Below are positions 49,623-63,020 of a DNA stretch of 64,000 nt, piece by piece. Both the position numbers and the translations under genes were made by a program. The notes below the pieces were generated by a model, which searched no databases, was not told where the DNA came from, and saw only the letters and a program-made list of their open reading frames with translations. Source of the stretch: Numida meleagris (Eukaryota > Chordata > Aves > Galliformes > Numididae); contig NC_034409.1 in the NCBI RefSeq assembly GCF_002078875.1, positions 102,519,226 through 102,583,225 of the forward strand, written 5' to 3'. Numbering within the stretch: the first letter of the stretch is position 1; each line of letters opens with the position of its first letter.

Positions 49623-52600
49623 TCCTCATTTTATAAAAATCATAAAAAAACATAGGAATTGCATGATAAGCTATACTACCTTTCATTCCTAGTCATTTTT
49701 TATCCACTGCTGACTGGTTATCTACCATCTCCAACAGGAGTTTGGCATCTGGATTATTTTGATTATTTTTCCTTGGCATTTATCTGTATCTTTTTATTTC
49801 TAAATGTCTTCTAAAAACGCAGTTCAATTAAAAAAAAATAGAGAGAGATTAAATGATATCTTAAAATGAATGCTTAGAGGAGTTTGTAATCCTGCCATAC
49901 ATTCATCATATACAATTCTTCATATCCTGGGCCGCCATGGCTAACCACGAGCAGTACTTCAGCTGCCTGACAAGGGTCTTCTGTCTCAAAAACCCTCCAT
50001 GTATCAACTCTAAGAAGCTCTGGGAGATGTCAGTGTTTTAGGACAGATGCTTCTCTGCAAATGCCTGTGTGACCCAAGTTATTTCTCCTCCCATTCTATT
50101 CCTATTTCCCCTCCCATAAAAATGGAATTAATATACAGTAGAATAGTTGCATGGTATGAATAGTAGTGAGTATGCATTAAACTGGCAATAAATGGGGTCA
50201 TGGCAGGAAGAACATAGAAATACGTTGCAGAGCAATACAATAGTTTGATTTAATCAGTTGCATTATTTGCTCAAAAACAGTAATCAGATATTGGAAGCTT
50301 AAGCATGCCAAGAATGCTGCACTTGAAGAAATCACTTCTATAACTTGGGCCAGTTTCCCCCACTGTAGCTACAATTAGCAGATAAGGGAATTCCTCAGAC
50401 TTAAATGATCACGTTCCACATTTTGGAACTCGGCAAAAGCCAGCTGAGCTATCTGGAGGCCAGACGAGGTCAGGCCAGCACAGAGGGTGTGATCATCCAT
50501 CTCCTCACCCACGTTCGGGACACAGGACAGGCCTCACAGCATACCCGTCAGCCGCACAAAAGGGGAGCCTCCTCTATCAGCCATGAAGGAACACCCTGGA
50601 GAAAGCCTGGCAAAAGCAGAATCAAAACCATGAAAGGCCAAATGCAGCCTTCCCATTAGGTGATCCCACAGTGTGAGTGACCCAGAGCCACCCCAGGAAA
50701 TGAAGGCCAGCAAGATCTTCATTGCACTTTCATTAAAGGCAGTGTCTCCAGACTGGGCTTTGAGTCAAAATCAACATATTCAGGTGCTAATATGACTGAA
50801 GCTGTAATTTCATGTTATCTGAACCAACCCTTCCCCACAAAAAGGGAAAGGATGTGCATGCCCTTCCTACTCCTCCCTTCCCATATACCCTCTATCAGCC
50901 CTGCAGCATCCTCCCTCACCAACGTCAGAGCCAGCTCCAGGACTACTCCAGGCAGCCCTGCTGGTGAACATGGCAAGACACACACATCATTCTGTTTTAA
51001 TTTTGCCAGGGGGCTGCAGAGGAGGGAGACCTTCCCCTCCAGCCAGAGGCAAACTCCTCATTGATTGCCCTCGAGTTTCATGTGAAGCCAAAGCCTCTGG
51101 AAGCAATGCTGGCCATCGTGGCCCTGATTAAAAGGACAGCTCTGTCTGGGAACCATGCCTCCACCATGCTGCAGCAAAGCACACCAGGGAAACAGAGCAA
51201 ACCTACAGCATGAACTACATATGGTTTATATACTGGATCAGCACCTTGGTCTGACTGTCATACATGGTATCCCCCAACCCACATGCACACACACAAAAGA
51301 AGAAATTAACTTTTGGGTTTGCCATGAGTCACAAAATAGTTCAGCACCTTGCAGAGCAGCAATCCTTTTCACATTAGTTGTTACTTGATATGATGGAATA
51401 GGAAAGAAAGAAAAAGAATGAAATTTTTCACATTTTTCTCTGTGGTTCTTTTTTTTTTTTTAGATGCATTGTCTGTCTATACCCCAATAAATGTCTGTGC
51501 ATCTCTTCATAACATAAATGTCAGCCTTGCTGTGGACTGGAGCCTTAGGATTACCGCACTGGCAGAATTAACATATTCCTCATAAAAAAATATAACATTT
51601 CATAACATTTCATTATCCACTGTAAACTGCATGTGCTTTCACTCCAGGGAAACTAGAAATATCACCCAGACTGCCTGTCTCGCCATGTATCCACGCACTG
51701 GGGCATTCTGTTTGATGATAGATCAGTCTTCCAGTTTCATTCTTCTTTCTCTACAATGCAGAAATTTTAAAAATCCTTTTTTTTTTTTTCCCCTGTTCTG
51801 TTTTTGTCTTTATAAACATGCCACGCTATAAAACCTCTCACTTGAAAAAGCTTGGAACCCTGGAACAAACAGAACAGGGCATGTTTGTCAGGCTGAAAAT
51901 ACCTCAGAAGCAACCTATGGTGCTCTCTGCCATAAGGGGAGAAGGTGATACAGAGGTAACAAAACCACAGGCAGAAGAGGCAAGGTTCCAACTCATTTAT
52001 ACACAAGCTAGGGTCCACGGTCAATAATGAGGCACTTCAGAATTGAATCTGTTCCCTTCTGTGGTTTAAACTCACTGTATTTTTCCTTCCCACTAGTAGG
52101 CTGGGCTGGCTGTAAATTCAAAGATTTGCATAAGCCACAGATTTTTGTCTGTCTCTTTGAAAGGTCAAAAATTAGAGGCAGTACAAACAAACACACATGA
52201 CAAATAGGCCAGCTGGCAGCAATTTGGAGTGACCACATGGAGGAAGTGTGGAGGAGAATAAGGGCAGGATAGGAGCCTTTAAATGCTTGGGTCTTACATA
52301 TATTGGAAGTTACAGGCAGCCTCAGGGGAATGTTATTATTTTTCTTAACCAGCTTTGTATCTTTGCAAAGATTAGTGACCGGCTACCCAGATTTAGTGCT
52401 GTCACATTTCTATATAAACATTTCTGAATATACATTCTTTGATAAAAGATGCAGCTGCTGACACGATTTGTCACGTAAACATTTCACTGTACATCGTATT
52501 TCATATTACAGAGAAGTTTTCACATTTTTATTTCTAAGAGACCACTCACTCTCTTCTGCAGACTGTGAAGCACTAGGACAGAGAAAGGAACAGACACATA

Positions 52601-54775
52601 AGCAGAGCAAGAGGGGGGTGAGCAGCAGCTGCAAACGGATACACAGGAAAGTTTATTTACAAAAAAATAAAAACAACAAACCACCGTGGTTGTTACTCAC
52701 ATCAGGGTGTTACAACAGTAAGCAGGAAGGCTGGGAAACATTTGTTGTCCTCTGTAGCTCCTGGAATGGAAAAGAAAGATTAACAGGTCAGCTTCAAACA
52801 CCCGGCCAGACGCACAGCTGGTGTTAATCTGCATGACCCTCATTACCTGCAACAGACCTCTGCCAAATTCTAGCAGCCAAAGAGCCAGCTAGATTTTTAT
52901 TACTAACATCACCTCAACCTATTAACGTAGGGGGGAAAATAATTCAAATCCAAATTGCTTCTCGCTATTTGTTGCTCTTTATACTTTGCCAGAGCCACGA
53001 AACCCAATTAAGTCGGTTCCACTTCTGTTTCCAGTCAGCTCACTCCAGGCACTCACGGCTGCGGGATCTGGGGTTGCAAGTCCTGCAGGGAACGTTCCCT
53101 TGTTTAAAAGCAGCTCTTTCCACTGAACTCAGGTTTAATTAATTGTAGCATTTCTATTGATCTGGAGTTTTATAAAAAGCTTGGCTCTAGATGGCATGTT
53201 GTCAGTAACATTAAATTAGGGGGCCAAATGTGGTTTAGACTGGCTCTCAAAAAGCAATAAACAGAAAGCACCGACTTAGGTATAAAGCGGTAAATAAAAA
53301 TACACATTAAAAATAAGGCTATGAAACACTCATCCAGCTAGAGGAGTAACAGGTCACCTATGCCCCACTAATATTATCACCACATGCTGTTCGGTGAGTT
53401 GAAGTGCAGCTGACGGACGGCTTCCCGAGCAGTCACCCAGCCCAGACAGACTGGGGTCACTCCCTCTGACCAACTGTCTTCACTCCATCCACAAACACAG
53501 CTTCATGCAAGTGCTTGCTGATAGTTCTTTATTTAAAGCAGTTGCTCTCCGTGTCGCGGAATAAGCCCCTGTGACACGAGGAGAACACAGGACCTCCCAT
53601 CATCACCATTCAATTGCATGCAGAACAGCCAGCCCTTTCAAGCCCATGCCAAACCCCAAACCCTACAGGTGACGTAACACCGCCAGGCATCCCTCTGATA
53701 AATGCACCTTCTTCAAAACCTGCAGAGCAATTTCCATCTGAGTGCAGCAACTTGTACTGGGGCTTAATGCTCTCTTCCATACATCCCCTCCACAAAGAAA
53801 ATCTGTGCCAGCTGCTATAGGAACACAGTTAATCTCTGCAAGCAGATGTCAGCCTCCAAAGCTGAGAAAATGACTTTGTTCTTCAGGAGCAGTGAATTTA
53901 AACTGCACAAAGTTGAAACGCCCTGATGAATTCGGTAACTTAAACCCAGAAAGGAAGCACCTGCTTTCTCAATAGCTGCCTAATCAAATCCCGCTGCTGT
54001 TTTATGTATTCATAACTCAATGTGAACAGTCTTTCGCTAGTTAACAACGCACTGGCTGTGGTCAAACAGCTACACAGCCAGAAAGAGCAGAGGGAACTGC
54101 TGAGGGCAGACGCCTGCACCACCGCTCCCACAGGGAGACCTTCTTCTGCTGCAGCTGGAGGGCCCAGGGCTGGGTTTCAGCTGTGCTTCACCAAACCACA
54201 GTTAGAGAGGCTATGGTAACCTGCAGTCGATGTGTGGCATCTTCCCATTTATTCATGCCAGCAGTGGCACAGAGTGAAAAGTGTGTGTGGGGGGGGGGGA
54301 ACCACATAGAAAAAGACAATTTTCACCAATAAAGTAAACAAAATAAAAGCCAAGAATACAAGGGCGCGATCAATCTGCCCACAGGATTAGCAACCACAAC
54401 AACAAAAAGCAAGAAAATGTAGCAATCCCCTAAACCAAACTAAAAATAAAGCGGGCAGGCTTCTCATGGCAGCGCTCTGGTCACAGTGCCGCCTGCAGCA
54501 GCAGGAGCAAGGCCGAGCAGAGGCTGGAAATGGGCCATGCTGCATCCTCACCCAGCAGCCACGCTGCAGCAGTCATGGCAGCCATCAGCATGGATGGGGA
54601 TTCCCATGGGCGAAGGGGACAAGAGGCAGAGATGATGTGAGAGATCTGCGTGGGTGACCCCAGGGCTCTGTGCTTTCTGGGGAGTTTCCGTAGGCTGCAT
54701 TCAGCAAAAAAGAAAAATCTGTAGCCACCTGTGTAAGAAGAGCCTGGAGAAGCACTCCTTTTTATTTATCAAAAG
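49623..54775. other. Intron or upstream region, no gene seen
   Basis: About 5 kb of AT-rich unique DNA with T-runs near 51450-51462 and 51778-51790, a 10-bp tandem repeat (ATAACATTTC twice, 51592-51611), and an 11-G run after GTGTGTGT at 54281-54299. No exon or interspersed repeat was recognised. Confidence 0.5.
54281..54299. repeat. GT run followed by an 11-G homopolymer
   Basis: GTGTGTGT passes directly into 11 consecutive G residues (54289-54299). It is low complexity and prone to length error or variation. Confidence 0.85.
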
Positions 54776-54917
54776 AACAGGCTGCCCAGGGAGGTGGTGG
54801 AGCTCAAAAGCTGTGTAGATGTGGCATTGACAGACACGGTCAGTGAGCATGGTGGTGATGGGCTGACGGTTGGACTAGGTAACCTTAGGGATCTTTTCCA
54901 ACCTTAATGATTCTATG
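54776..54917 (+). mobile_element. CR1 3' fragment
   Basis: GAACAGGCTGCCCAGGGAGG, TGGTGGAGCT, GATGGGCTGACGGTTGGACT, AGGTAACCTTAGGGATCTTT, then CCTTAATGATTCTATGAAG at the 3' end. This is the last about 140 bp of a CR1 copy. Confidence 0.93.
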
Positions 54918-55751
54918 AAGTCTCTATGCTTTTCTTTATAACCACTCCAGTCCAAGCATCACCACACACACGTTCCACAGCTGTGGCCTCTGCTGCTCTC
55001 AGAAGACCACTTGCCAAATCCCAACAGCCCAGCCCCACAGCCGTGCCCTTACTGTAACCCCTAGGCCGCGCCCTTGCTGTAACCCCTAGAAGCGCAGGAG
55101 GTGTCATGTGGTGATGAATTCCATGTATGTGCTGTCCTCCTGCCCTCAGAAACCACATCCATGGCCAGCCCTTAGTCACGCACCATGAGACGCATGCAGC
55201 AACGCCAGCTTAGGAAGAACAAGCAGCACCTCACTTGTAGGCCTGCTCTAGCAGCCTTTCTTTTCTCAGAAATTATATCAGCATTACTACACACACACAA
55301 AGGATATTAGTTTGGAGGTCTGAAGATACACTTGTGGTAATCCTAATTAGGGGCAGCACTGTCACTCGGTAAGGATCAAAATGCGCATTGATACCCAAGG
55401 CTTCCCAGCGCAAAGCTCGCTTCCTACCTGCCTGGCAGAGCTTGAGAAAGCAATGCTGACCCCTCTCGAGGCTTTTCCTGTGCTGGGCACAAGCAAGAGC
55501 AAGGATAGGTGGGCTGCTTCCAGCTGCCAGGGCTCTGCCCCTCTTCCCCCACAGTTCTGCTGGAAGATCTGTACAGTTTACTTCTCTGTATATTTTGTGT
55601 AAAAATAATCTTTGATACCTTACTACAGTAAGGTCAGAGCATTCCTCCTTTCTCCATCCGGGATTCCCCTCAGTCAGGGCTCCAGCCATCTCAGAGATCT
55701 GTTTTGTCTCATCTACAAAAGCCTTTTCTATTCTTTTGTTACTCTGGAAGT
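54918..55751. other. Intron or upstream region with a 25-bp tandem repeat, no gene seen
   Basis: Unique sequence apart from the tandem repeat at 55040-55089. The 164-codon minus-strand frame at 55273-55767 resembles nothing I recognise. Confidence 0.5.
55040..55089. repeat. 25-bp tandem duplication, two units
   Basis: GCCGTGCCCTTACTGTAACCCCTAG-type unit at 55040-55064 is repeated head to tail at 55065-55089 with two A/T-to-G/C differences (GTG to GCG, TTACT to TTGCT). Each unit ends in TAACCCCTAG. Confidence 0.85.
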
Positions 55752-55940
55752 CTATAGTGAAACCCAAGAATCCCCAACAACCACTGTAAATCCCGTCTTT
55801 TTTTCTGATTTAGAATGGCTGTGACAGTACAGTATCACCATACTGTACTTATCCCTGCAAACATGTAACTCCAATTCAACAATCCTATTACATATGCTCC
55901 TAGCATTTGTACAGAGGAGATTTAGCTCTGAGCTCTCCAT
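55752..55940 (-). pseudogene. Probable relic of a CR1-type LINE endonuclease domain
   Basis: The minus strand reads LLCTNARSICNRIVELELHV (residues 8-27 of a 62-codon frame), followed by CRDKYSMVIL. This resembles the start of the apurinic-type endonuclease in CR1 ORF2, where a TNARS..N..ELE block is followed by a Y-D-hydrophobic stretch and then the ITETWW catalytic block. The catalytic glutamate block is not recognisable here, so the copy is decayed. CR1 copies in birds are mostly 5'-truncated, so a piece from this end is unusual. The call rests on motif memory only. Confidence 0.45.
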
Positions 55941-57217
55941 TGCTTTATCTCTTTGCGTGTTTGCCAGTGCAGAAATTATCTCAAGCTATAGACAGGTCAC
56001 GTCCAAATGCTTCTCCCTATCTTGTTGCAAATCTGGAAAAAAAAATAACTGTCACGTAGGCCGCACTACACTGTCAAGACTCCTAGCTCAGTTTCTAATA
56101 GTCACCCCTATGGCATGCAGTGGAAAGAGCTGGTTAAGTATTTCCCCAGTGTCCTGTCTCTAAGTGACGCTATCGAAAAGACAACTTGTGCAACCCAGAG
56201 GTCTGTGCAACCTGCTCCCAAGGAAGGCAGGGCACAAGAACCCTGTCACACTTGTAGGGACTGGGGTCACTTCCAAAGTGGCAGCAGCGAGAGCCACACG
56301 AGCTGAAGGGAAAGGAGCCTATCCAGAGCAGAGTGACCAGCAGGGGAGCTTCCAGGAGCAGAGCCAACAAAGGGACAGGAGAGGCAAAGAGAAAAACTAT
56401 GTACAGAGATGGGGAAAAAAAGATCAATTCTATATTTCAGTGAAAACAGCTCAAAACTTGGTTTGTGGTTTCTAGGGTAAAAACACACCAGCATATCACA
56501 CTGCTGGTGGGGCAATCACCCTGTCCTACTCTCTCCCACCTCTTACTCTGACACACCACACCACACTTCTTACATTCCAGATACCCATGCTTTTTTGAAC
56601 CCAACACTATTCATGCAAACTCACGGATTCTGTCAGCAAACTGAGCCACCATACAGTTGTCTACATTCCACAGCAAAACATCTGCCTCTTCCATAAAAAA
56701 AGAGCTAAAATACTCACCTATCATTTATACCAAGCACACTGTTCCTACAGGCCAAACCTCCATGATACATGTTTACATTTCTTGAATCATCATCTCCTCC
56801 ATCCAATACCAAAAACCTGTTTTAATGCTGTTTTGTCACTCATCTGCTAGGGAATTCCTCCCTTTTTTACTGTGGTATCCCCTCCTGTGCTATTGCCCAA
56901 GACTTGTCTCTTACCTCATCCCATTTCTTGTCATATTACACCTCCAACACATTCTTGACAGCTCATAGTTAAGTCACTATTAGCAAGTCGAAGCCCTAGT
57001 TACGCAGCATTCACAGGCGAGACAGCTCTATCTCCGTGAGAATATCAGCGTGGCTTTCTCAACGCACAGCTCTCAGCACTTCTGATGTTGCAGCCCAGGG
57101 ACAGCCCACGGAACAAGCAGCTCTCCCTAGAAATCCGCCCTTTACTTACCACTATTAAAGTAGTAGTTATACCTGCAGATACTTCTGACTTCTACTTGAG
57201 AAGCACTGACTGTAACA
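55941..57217. other. Intron or upstream region, no gene seen
   Basis: Unique DNA. No repeat or exon was recognised. Confidence 0.5.
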
Positions 57218-57394
57218 CAGGATCACAGAGCAGCTAATGTTGGAGAGGCCCTCTGGGTCCATCTGGCCCAACCTCTGCTCCAGCAGGGACATCCAGAGCA
57301 GGGTGCCCAGGGCCATGTCCAGTTGGTTTTTGAAGATCTCCAAGGAGGAGACTCCACAGCCTCTCTGGGCAACCTGTGCCAGTGCTCTGTCTGC
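57218..57394 (-). mobile_element. Older CR1 subtype fragment
   Basis: Reverse orientation: CACAGGATCACAGAGCAGCT, GTTGGAGAGGCCCTCTGGGT, CCATCTGGCCCAACCTCTGC, CAGGGTGCCCAGGGCCATGT and GCCTCTCTGGGCAACCTGTG. It differs in 3' UTR wording from the other copies, so it belongs to a different, probably older, CR1 subfamily. Confidence 0.88.
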
Positions 57395-59159
57395 TGCAAA
57401 GCACAGCAGTGCTTCCTGCTGTAAATACACAGGGAAGAAAGCAAGGATTGAGATGAGTGGGCTTTGCAAGGTGTTTTTTTCTGCAGTGATCACTCCAGCA
57501 GCTGAACATTGACACTGGCATTAAACCTAAAGGGCAGGAGGTGTGTCACTCAGGCTACACTTCCATTATTCATTCTAATCAAGACCACGCATCCCCTCGA
57601 CTCCTTCACGCCACCTCAGCATGGCTGCACCCATGTGCCAGTCAAATTAGTGCCTGAAAATGCACCTGACGGCAGGTCCCTGTTCAGCCATGTGGCCCGA
57701 GAATGTTGGAGCACACACCAGCAAGGCAGCAGGCACACAAGGCCCAGCAGAGGAAGAGGAGGGGTAATATCATTCCCTTCAGCAGCAGCTCAGGCTTGGA
57801 GCATGAAAAAAAAAAAAAAATCCCACTTTGACTCTCCAGCAAGCAACAAGGAGCACACTGCAATCAGCCTGAGCCATGCACCATCACCACAGCGCTGCTC
57901 AGATCAGTTTCTTCTGTGTTTTTCCCAGTAAGCCTCTTAAGGCAGATTGCAGGTTTGGCTGCAGCACCCAAGAGGAACATCACATCTTGCCCTGCAAATG
58001 AAGCAACCCACCCCGCAGCGAGCCATTTCAGTTAACCAAGCACTATTTCACTAACAGCGTTGCCCTATCAAAAACAATAAAAGGTTACAAGGTGTCTATG
58101 CATAATCCCAGCCCGTGTTGCTGAGCTCGACTTTCCATCCATGCTAGTACCACTGTCAGCTTGCAGCAGCCCAGCAGCCCCAGGCACAACTGTCCTTATG
58201 GCCCCACATAGTACATGGCATATGGCATGACATATAGCGTGGCACACAGCATGGTGTTGCTGCCTGCCACATCAACTAGTCACCGCGGCCATAACCAGCT
58301 CCTTCCTCCCCACTTAGCCACAGCTAACGACTGTGCTGTGGTACTTAAACACAAGAAGAAACATGAAAGCCTCAGGAGGGGAAAAACCCACTAATAGTAG
58401 GACCTTGGAGAGAACAGGCAAATAACAGCTGTTGCGTGTATAGTGAGTGGTTTTATTTAAAGCACAGCTTCTACCTCTACACAGAGAATGACATTTTCAG
58501 GTGAAGCCTCATCTTGTGGGCCAGGCACCACCTCTCCCCTCTCCCAGAGATGCCAGCTTTGCTTCCCCCAGCACCTCAGGAGTGATGTCACAACTTGAAC
58601 AGGGGTACACCAGGCCCCCAGAGGAAGGAACTACAACACGATGCAGTATGCCATTACTGTTGTCATGCAGACCCCACAAAACAAAGGTTTTCACCTTTGA
58701 TTTCTGCTCTACACATGGTTTTCCACAGCAAGGCCAGCCCTTGCAGAAATGCCTCCCAGCTAAACAAGTATGTCTGTGCTTGTAGCAACATAAGCTTCTT
58801 GTCACACGCAGCTTTTGCAGATCCCCTCACAAAGAAGCTTACAGATGCCCAAGGATTCCCAGACAAGAAGCAGCAGGTGCAGCTGATCACTGCCATTCTT
58901 CTCCCCTCGAGCTTCCATGGATCTGCATTTCAGATACATCAAAGACAGCAGCCCTCTATCTGCTTGCATCTCCAGTTTTCCCTTCAAATCATCTTCTCTG
59001 ACATTACTAGTTCTCTTTCATTACTGCTCCTGGTTCTGTCCATGGCTCTGGCTACTGTTTGTTACCTTGCCAAAATTATTTTCTATGTGCCCATGCAGAC
59101 TTTCTCTTTCTTCGAATTCACTTTTTGCAACAGTATCCCAGGCATCATCTTCCTATTAA
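57395..59159. other. Intron or upstream region, no gene seen
   Basis: Unique sequence with a 15-A run near 57805-57820 and a short degenerate CATGGCATATGGCATG repeat near 58213-58250. The 232-codon plus-strand frame at 58595-59293 runs into the next CR1 copy and is treated as chance. Confidence 0.5.
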
Positions 59160-59326
59160 TGGAACAGTCTGCCCAGGGAGACTGTGGAGTTGCCATCCCT
59201 GGATGTGTTCAAGAGCCGTGTGGATGTGGCACTGAGGGACATGGTCAGTGGGCATGGTGGGGGTGGGCTGACGGTTGGACTAGGTGGTCTTAGAGGTCTT
59301 TTCCAGCCTCAATGTTTCTGTGATTG
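59160..59326 (+). mobile_element. CR1 LINE 3' fragment
   Basis: The plus strand shows [41 protein letters not shown] in translation, and CCTCAATGTTTCTGTGATTG at the 3' end. This is the final ORF2 codons and the 3' UTR, truncated at the 5' side. Confidence 0.93.
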
Positions 59327-61611
59327 CTCTCTTCGTGATAGGAAGGAGAGATTTAAGTTTACGCAGGACTGAGTAAATTACTGCTAGACCAATGTGACAA
59401 ATAAATTCTTTCATAACATGGGAAACAACGTGAAACACATTAGCAATATGCATGATGCTCTTTCATCAGACTAATGTTTACACATACATACACATATACA
59501 TGTCTATATAAATGCTTGTAAATGCTTTCAGAGAGGAAGGTAGGATCAGAGAGTTCTTGAGCCCACACAATTCTCTGATCCTGCAATCCTTCTGAAAGCA
59601 AAATAATAGAAAACTGAAAATGGGGATGGCATTGTTCATCTGACAGCCTACAGTAGAGACCGTCTTCCCAGTTCTGCTGCAGCTCCACCGCGTGACCTTT
59701 GCTGTGACATTTCACTTCTCATAAAAGTCACAATCCATTCCCATTAAAACAGGTATGACATCAAAGGTCTGCCTTTGTGATATATCCATTGATTTAACAA
59801 TGAAAACTGTGATGTAAATAAGTAGATAACTGTGACTGAGGAACATCACTATAGCATCACAGACTATTATTATTTTATCATTCAAAGAAACTTTTAAGTA
59901 TAAAACAACAGTGAAAGCCCCCGTGGTTCAGGAAATTTCATACTTTTCCCTTTCTTCAGTCATTTCTGATAAGACAAGGAGGGTCATGTGCAATGCTTAA
60001 ATGAGGAGTTTCTGACAGCCACAAGAAAAGAGGCAGGAGCTGCCCATCACTGGATGGCACAAACCATAGACAGGCATATGGCCACCTTTGCTTCGGGGCA
60101 GACAAAGGTGGCTTTGCCAAATAAACCTAACCCAGGAGCCCTGCTTCATGTTGTTAAGACGTTAAGAACAAGGAGCTCTGAAGTTTCCAGTAGAAATCAA
60201 AGTTTACTGTGGTAGAGAACTGAGGACCCTGCCCTATCAGAGGATTTCCACCAGCGCTTTGCAAGGGTCGATTTCACCCCTAGGAGAGGACAACCTCACT
60301 TCTAGAAGGCGGGGAGTTATTCACTTAGTTATTCACCAGGACGAGCGAGATGATGTTTACTTCGATAATTCAACTGTCAGTGGGATTTTGAAATGTCACG
60401 CCCACACCTAGCAGATGCAGTTTGCTCATTCCTCATTTTAGAAAAATGTACTGAAGTTCCTTTTGTAATTGATGCAAAATGTTTCACAGGGCTGGAGCTT
60501 TATTTTGAAAAAAAGTCTCGTTCCCTTTCAATTGAAAGACATTTTAATTAATTCTCTTGAACATATTTAAACTGTTCTATCCCCTTTAAAGATGCTTTTA
60601 CAGAGACACACTATCTTCTTAAGTAAACCCCATATGGCACCAGTTGAACTAAAAATCCCTAAAACGAAGACAAAAGAAAGAGCTGATTCAAGAACATCAA
60701 TCCTCCACCTGTCATGCTTGGCCATGACTTTGCCAAAGCTTAACATCTGTGAATAACTCCAGGAGGATGACCAAGATAAATGTTTGTACAATGCGAGCTT
60801 CAAATTATAACTTGTTTTTAAACAATCACAACTAGAATGACAGTATGAGAAAAACGAGTGAGAGGAGACACCAAAAACCTGTGGGAGAAAGATGACATGA
60901 GTTCCAGTTAGTTTGCCTACCTTACCTTACAAATAAGCTCACATAATAATTTGAGTAACCAAAACTAATCTGCTAGATGACTTTTTTTTTTTGAAATTAC
61001 ACTTTTCAATCCATAGAAAAATCATCCCTAAAAGCCTTAAGCCCCAACAACCCACCTGCACTCATCACACCCTAATGACCACTTAAAATTTCTTCCTCCT
61101 CTTCAGCATGTGGAAGAAAAGGCCCTGGAAAACAGCCTTGATAATTACTTTATCTTGAATCCAGGATATATGAAAATAGGACATGGAAAGAAAATTCATT
61201 CTTGAGTTAGAATTCACTTAGCAATACACCTGCGCTGCTTATTCTGTGGCATCTAAATCTACTCTTCCTGCAAGTTCTGACAATGAACTTCATGGAAATT
61301 GGACCAGGCTGCTAGGAAAACTGCCATGACATTTTCTAAGGGCCCAGATCTACACATCCATATGCTTGTCTTCAACTTCATAAACTAAACATATTGGATT
61401 TTTTTCTTAAGGTTGGAACACTATTTGTCCTCTTTTCCATCATGCAAAGTTTAAGATCGAACTCAACTGCTTTTGGTATTTGTTCTATATCTAAGGAAAT
61501 TATCACTTTCTCAACAGCATTAAATTCAGCTTGTTCCTAAAACTCATCACGGTTGTCTAAGTTGCTCTTCTGCTTTTCACAGGAGGTTGGCTAAATTTTC
61601 TTCTTCTTTGG

Positions 61612-61681
61612 CTATATATACTGTCCATACATGTATTTGCATATATATACACATGCGTTATATATGTGCATATATATAAAA
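61612..61681. repeat. AT/CA alternating low-complexity tract
   Basis: Repeated TATATATA blocks alternate with CATACATG and CACATGCG words. It is likely an old dinucleotide microsatellite. Confidence 0.7.
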
Positions 61682-62097
61682 GTGAATAAGCCCATGAAAT
61701 GGTTGTCAACATTTGGCTGGAGAAAAAGAGAGAAATATACCCTGTATCAAATTCTGTGTAGTTGTTGCCTTCCATTACACAAACAGTTGGCAGGGTTCCA
61801 TTACAAAATTTGTGTACTAAAATTAGCTCTCACAATTGCAATCAATTGTAACAATCAAGCATAAGTAATTCAAGAAGGAGAAGGTGAGCACAGAAAACAA
61901 TGTTACAGCACTGCAGTGATTCCTCTATTTAATTACAATTATGTCCAGTCTTTTTATCCATTGTCTGTAAGGTTGCAAAGGACACAAACTGTAAGCAAAA
62001 TAATTTGTTATCAAGAAGCTTCCTTGTGTGCTCCCCCTTAAGACTTCCTTGCCATTGTGCTTTTGGTGTACTCTCCCCCTGTCTTGGGAATGAATTA

Positions 62098-62145
62098 CAG
62101 AATCATAGAGGTTGGAAAGACCTCTGAGATCATCCCTTGCTACTG
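62098..62145 (-). mobile_element. CR1 3' terminal remnant
   Basis: CAGAATCATAGAGGTTGGAA then AGACCTCTGAGATCATCCC matches the reverse of a CR1 3' end for about 48 bp. Sequence to the right diverges, though ACAACAAAGCACTGG near 62188-62202 may be a faint continuation. Confidence 0.75.
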
Positions 62146-63020
62146 CATAGGGATGGGTTAGCAGTTAGAAGCCATCTTGCCCACCAACAACAAAGCACTG
62201 GTGACCCTCCTCAAAACAATTTTCATCACTGTGAATGAGTTTTAGACAACTATACAGTGACTTGGTTGATAGGCATATTTTTTAACATCCTCATTGGTGC
62301 AGATGGTATATATTGCATGTGGTACAGTGCCAGAGCAGAAATCAAAGTTACAGGCAGATCTATGCAGATTTCTTTCCCCCCCTGAAACAACAACTCATGA
62401 AACTAGTAATAAATGTTACATTGTTTGGAACGAAAAGCAGATAATGTATATAAACTTCTGGAAACTAAACACATATGGCAAAAATATGCTGGAGAATATA
62501 GAATACTCAAGAGAATGCAGATAATGAAAGGCTTTCTCTCTGTAATTCAGAGAAAATATTACATCTGATTGTCCCATCTCTCCCACATCCACACAAGCAA
62601 ATCAATGTCTGGCATCTCACTTCAATCCTAGCAGTTCTTTGTTTTCCATACTAACAATCTATGTAACTTCTGGCCCCCGAGAACCTACATCTTGAATGTC
62701 ATCACATATTTATACTGAGTTACCTACCACTGTTTTAATTCACTTCTGAATTACGAAGGAATAAACCTACACAAACAAGCATATGGTATTTATTTAAGAA
62801 ACACTTTAGTTTTGCAAAGGCAGGAGTAAAAAAATCTTGCATGGTACAGCTTGATCACATAAGAAGCAAAGTCCTCGAGCACTACGTATCTGTCTCCCTC
62901 CCTCAGCACCTTCCAGCAAACACTGCTCTGACCCACTCCTATCTCATTTAAGAGAAAAATAGGCATTAAACTCAACATCCTTTGTATCATCTAGAAGCTA
63001 TTTACAGTAGTCAATATAAA

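Larger units (their letters stand above)
59327..63020. other. Intron or upstream region, AT-rich, no gene seen
   Basis: AT-rich unique sequence with an ACATACATACACATA stretch near 59480-59510 and an AT-rich alternating tract at 61612-61681. A short CR1 3' end lies at 62098-62145. No exon was recognised. Confidence 0.5.

Noticed and set aside
55273..55767. 164-codon minus-strand frame, considered as a continuation of the LINE endonuclease relic
   Set aside because: YREVNCTDL faintly resembles a later endonuclease word, but the spacing from the TNARS block is about 40 codons too long and the catalytic blocks are absent.
58595..59293. 232-codon plus-strand frame
   Set aside because: Its last part is CR1 sequence read in a non-coding frame, and the first part has no recognisable similarity.
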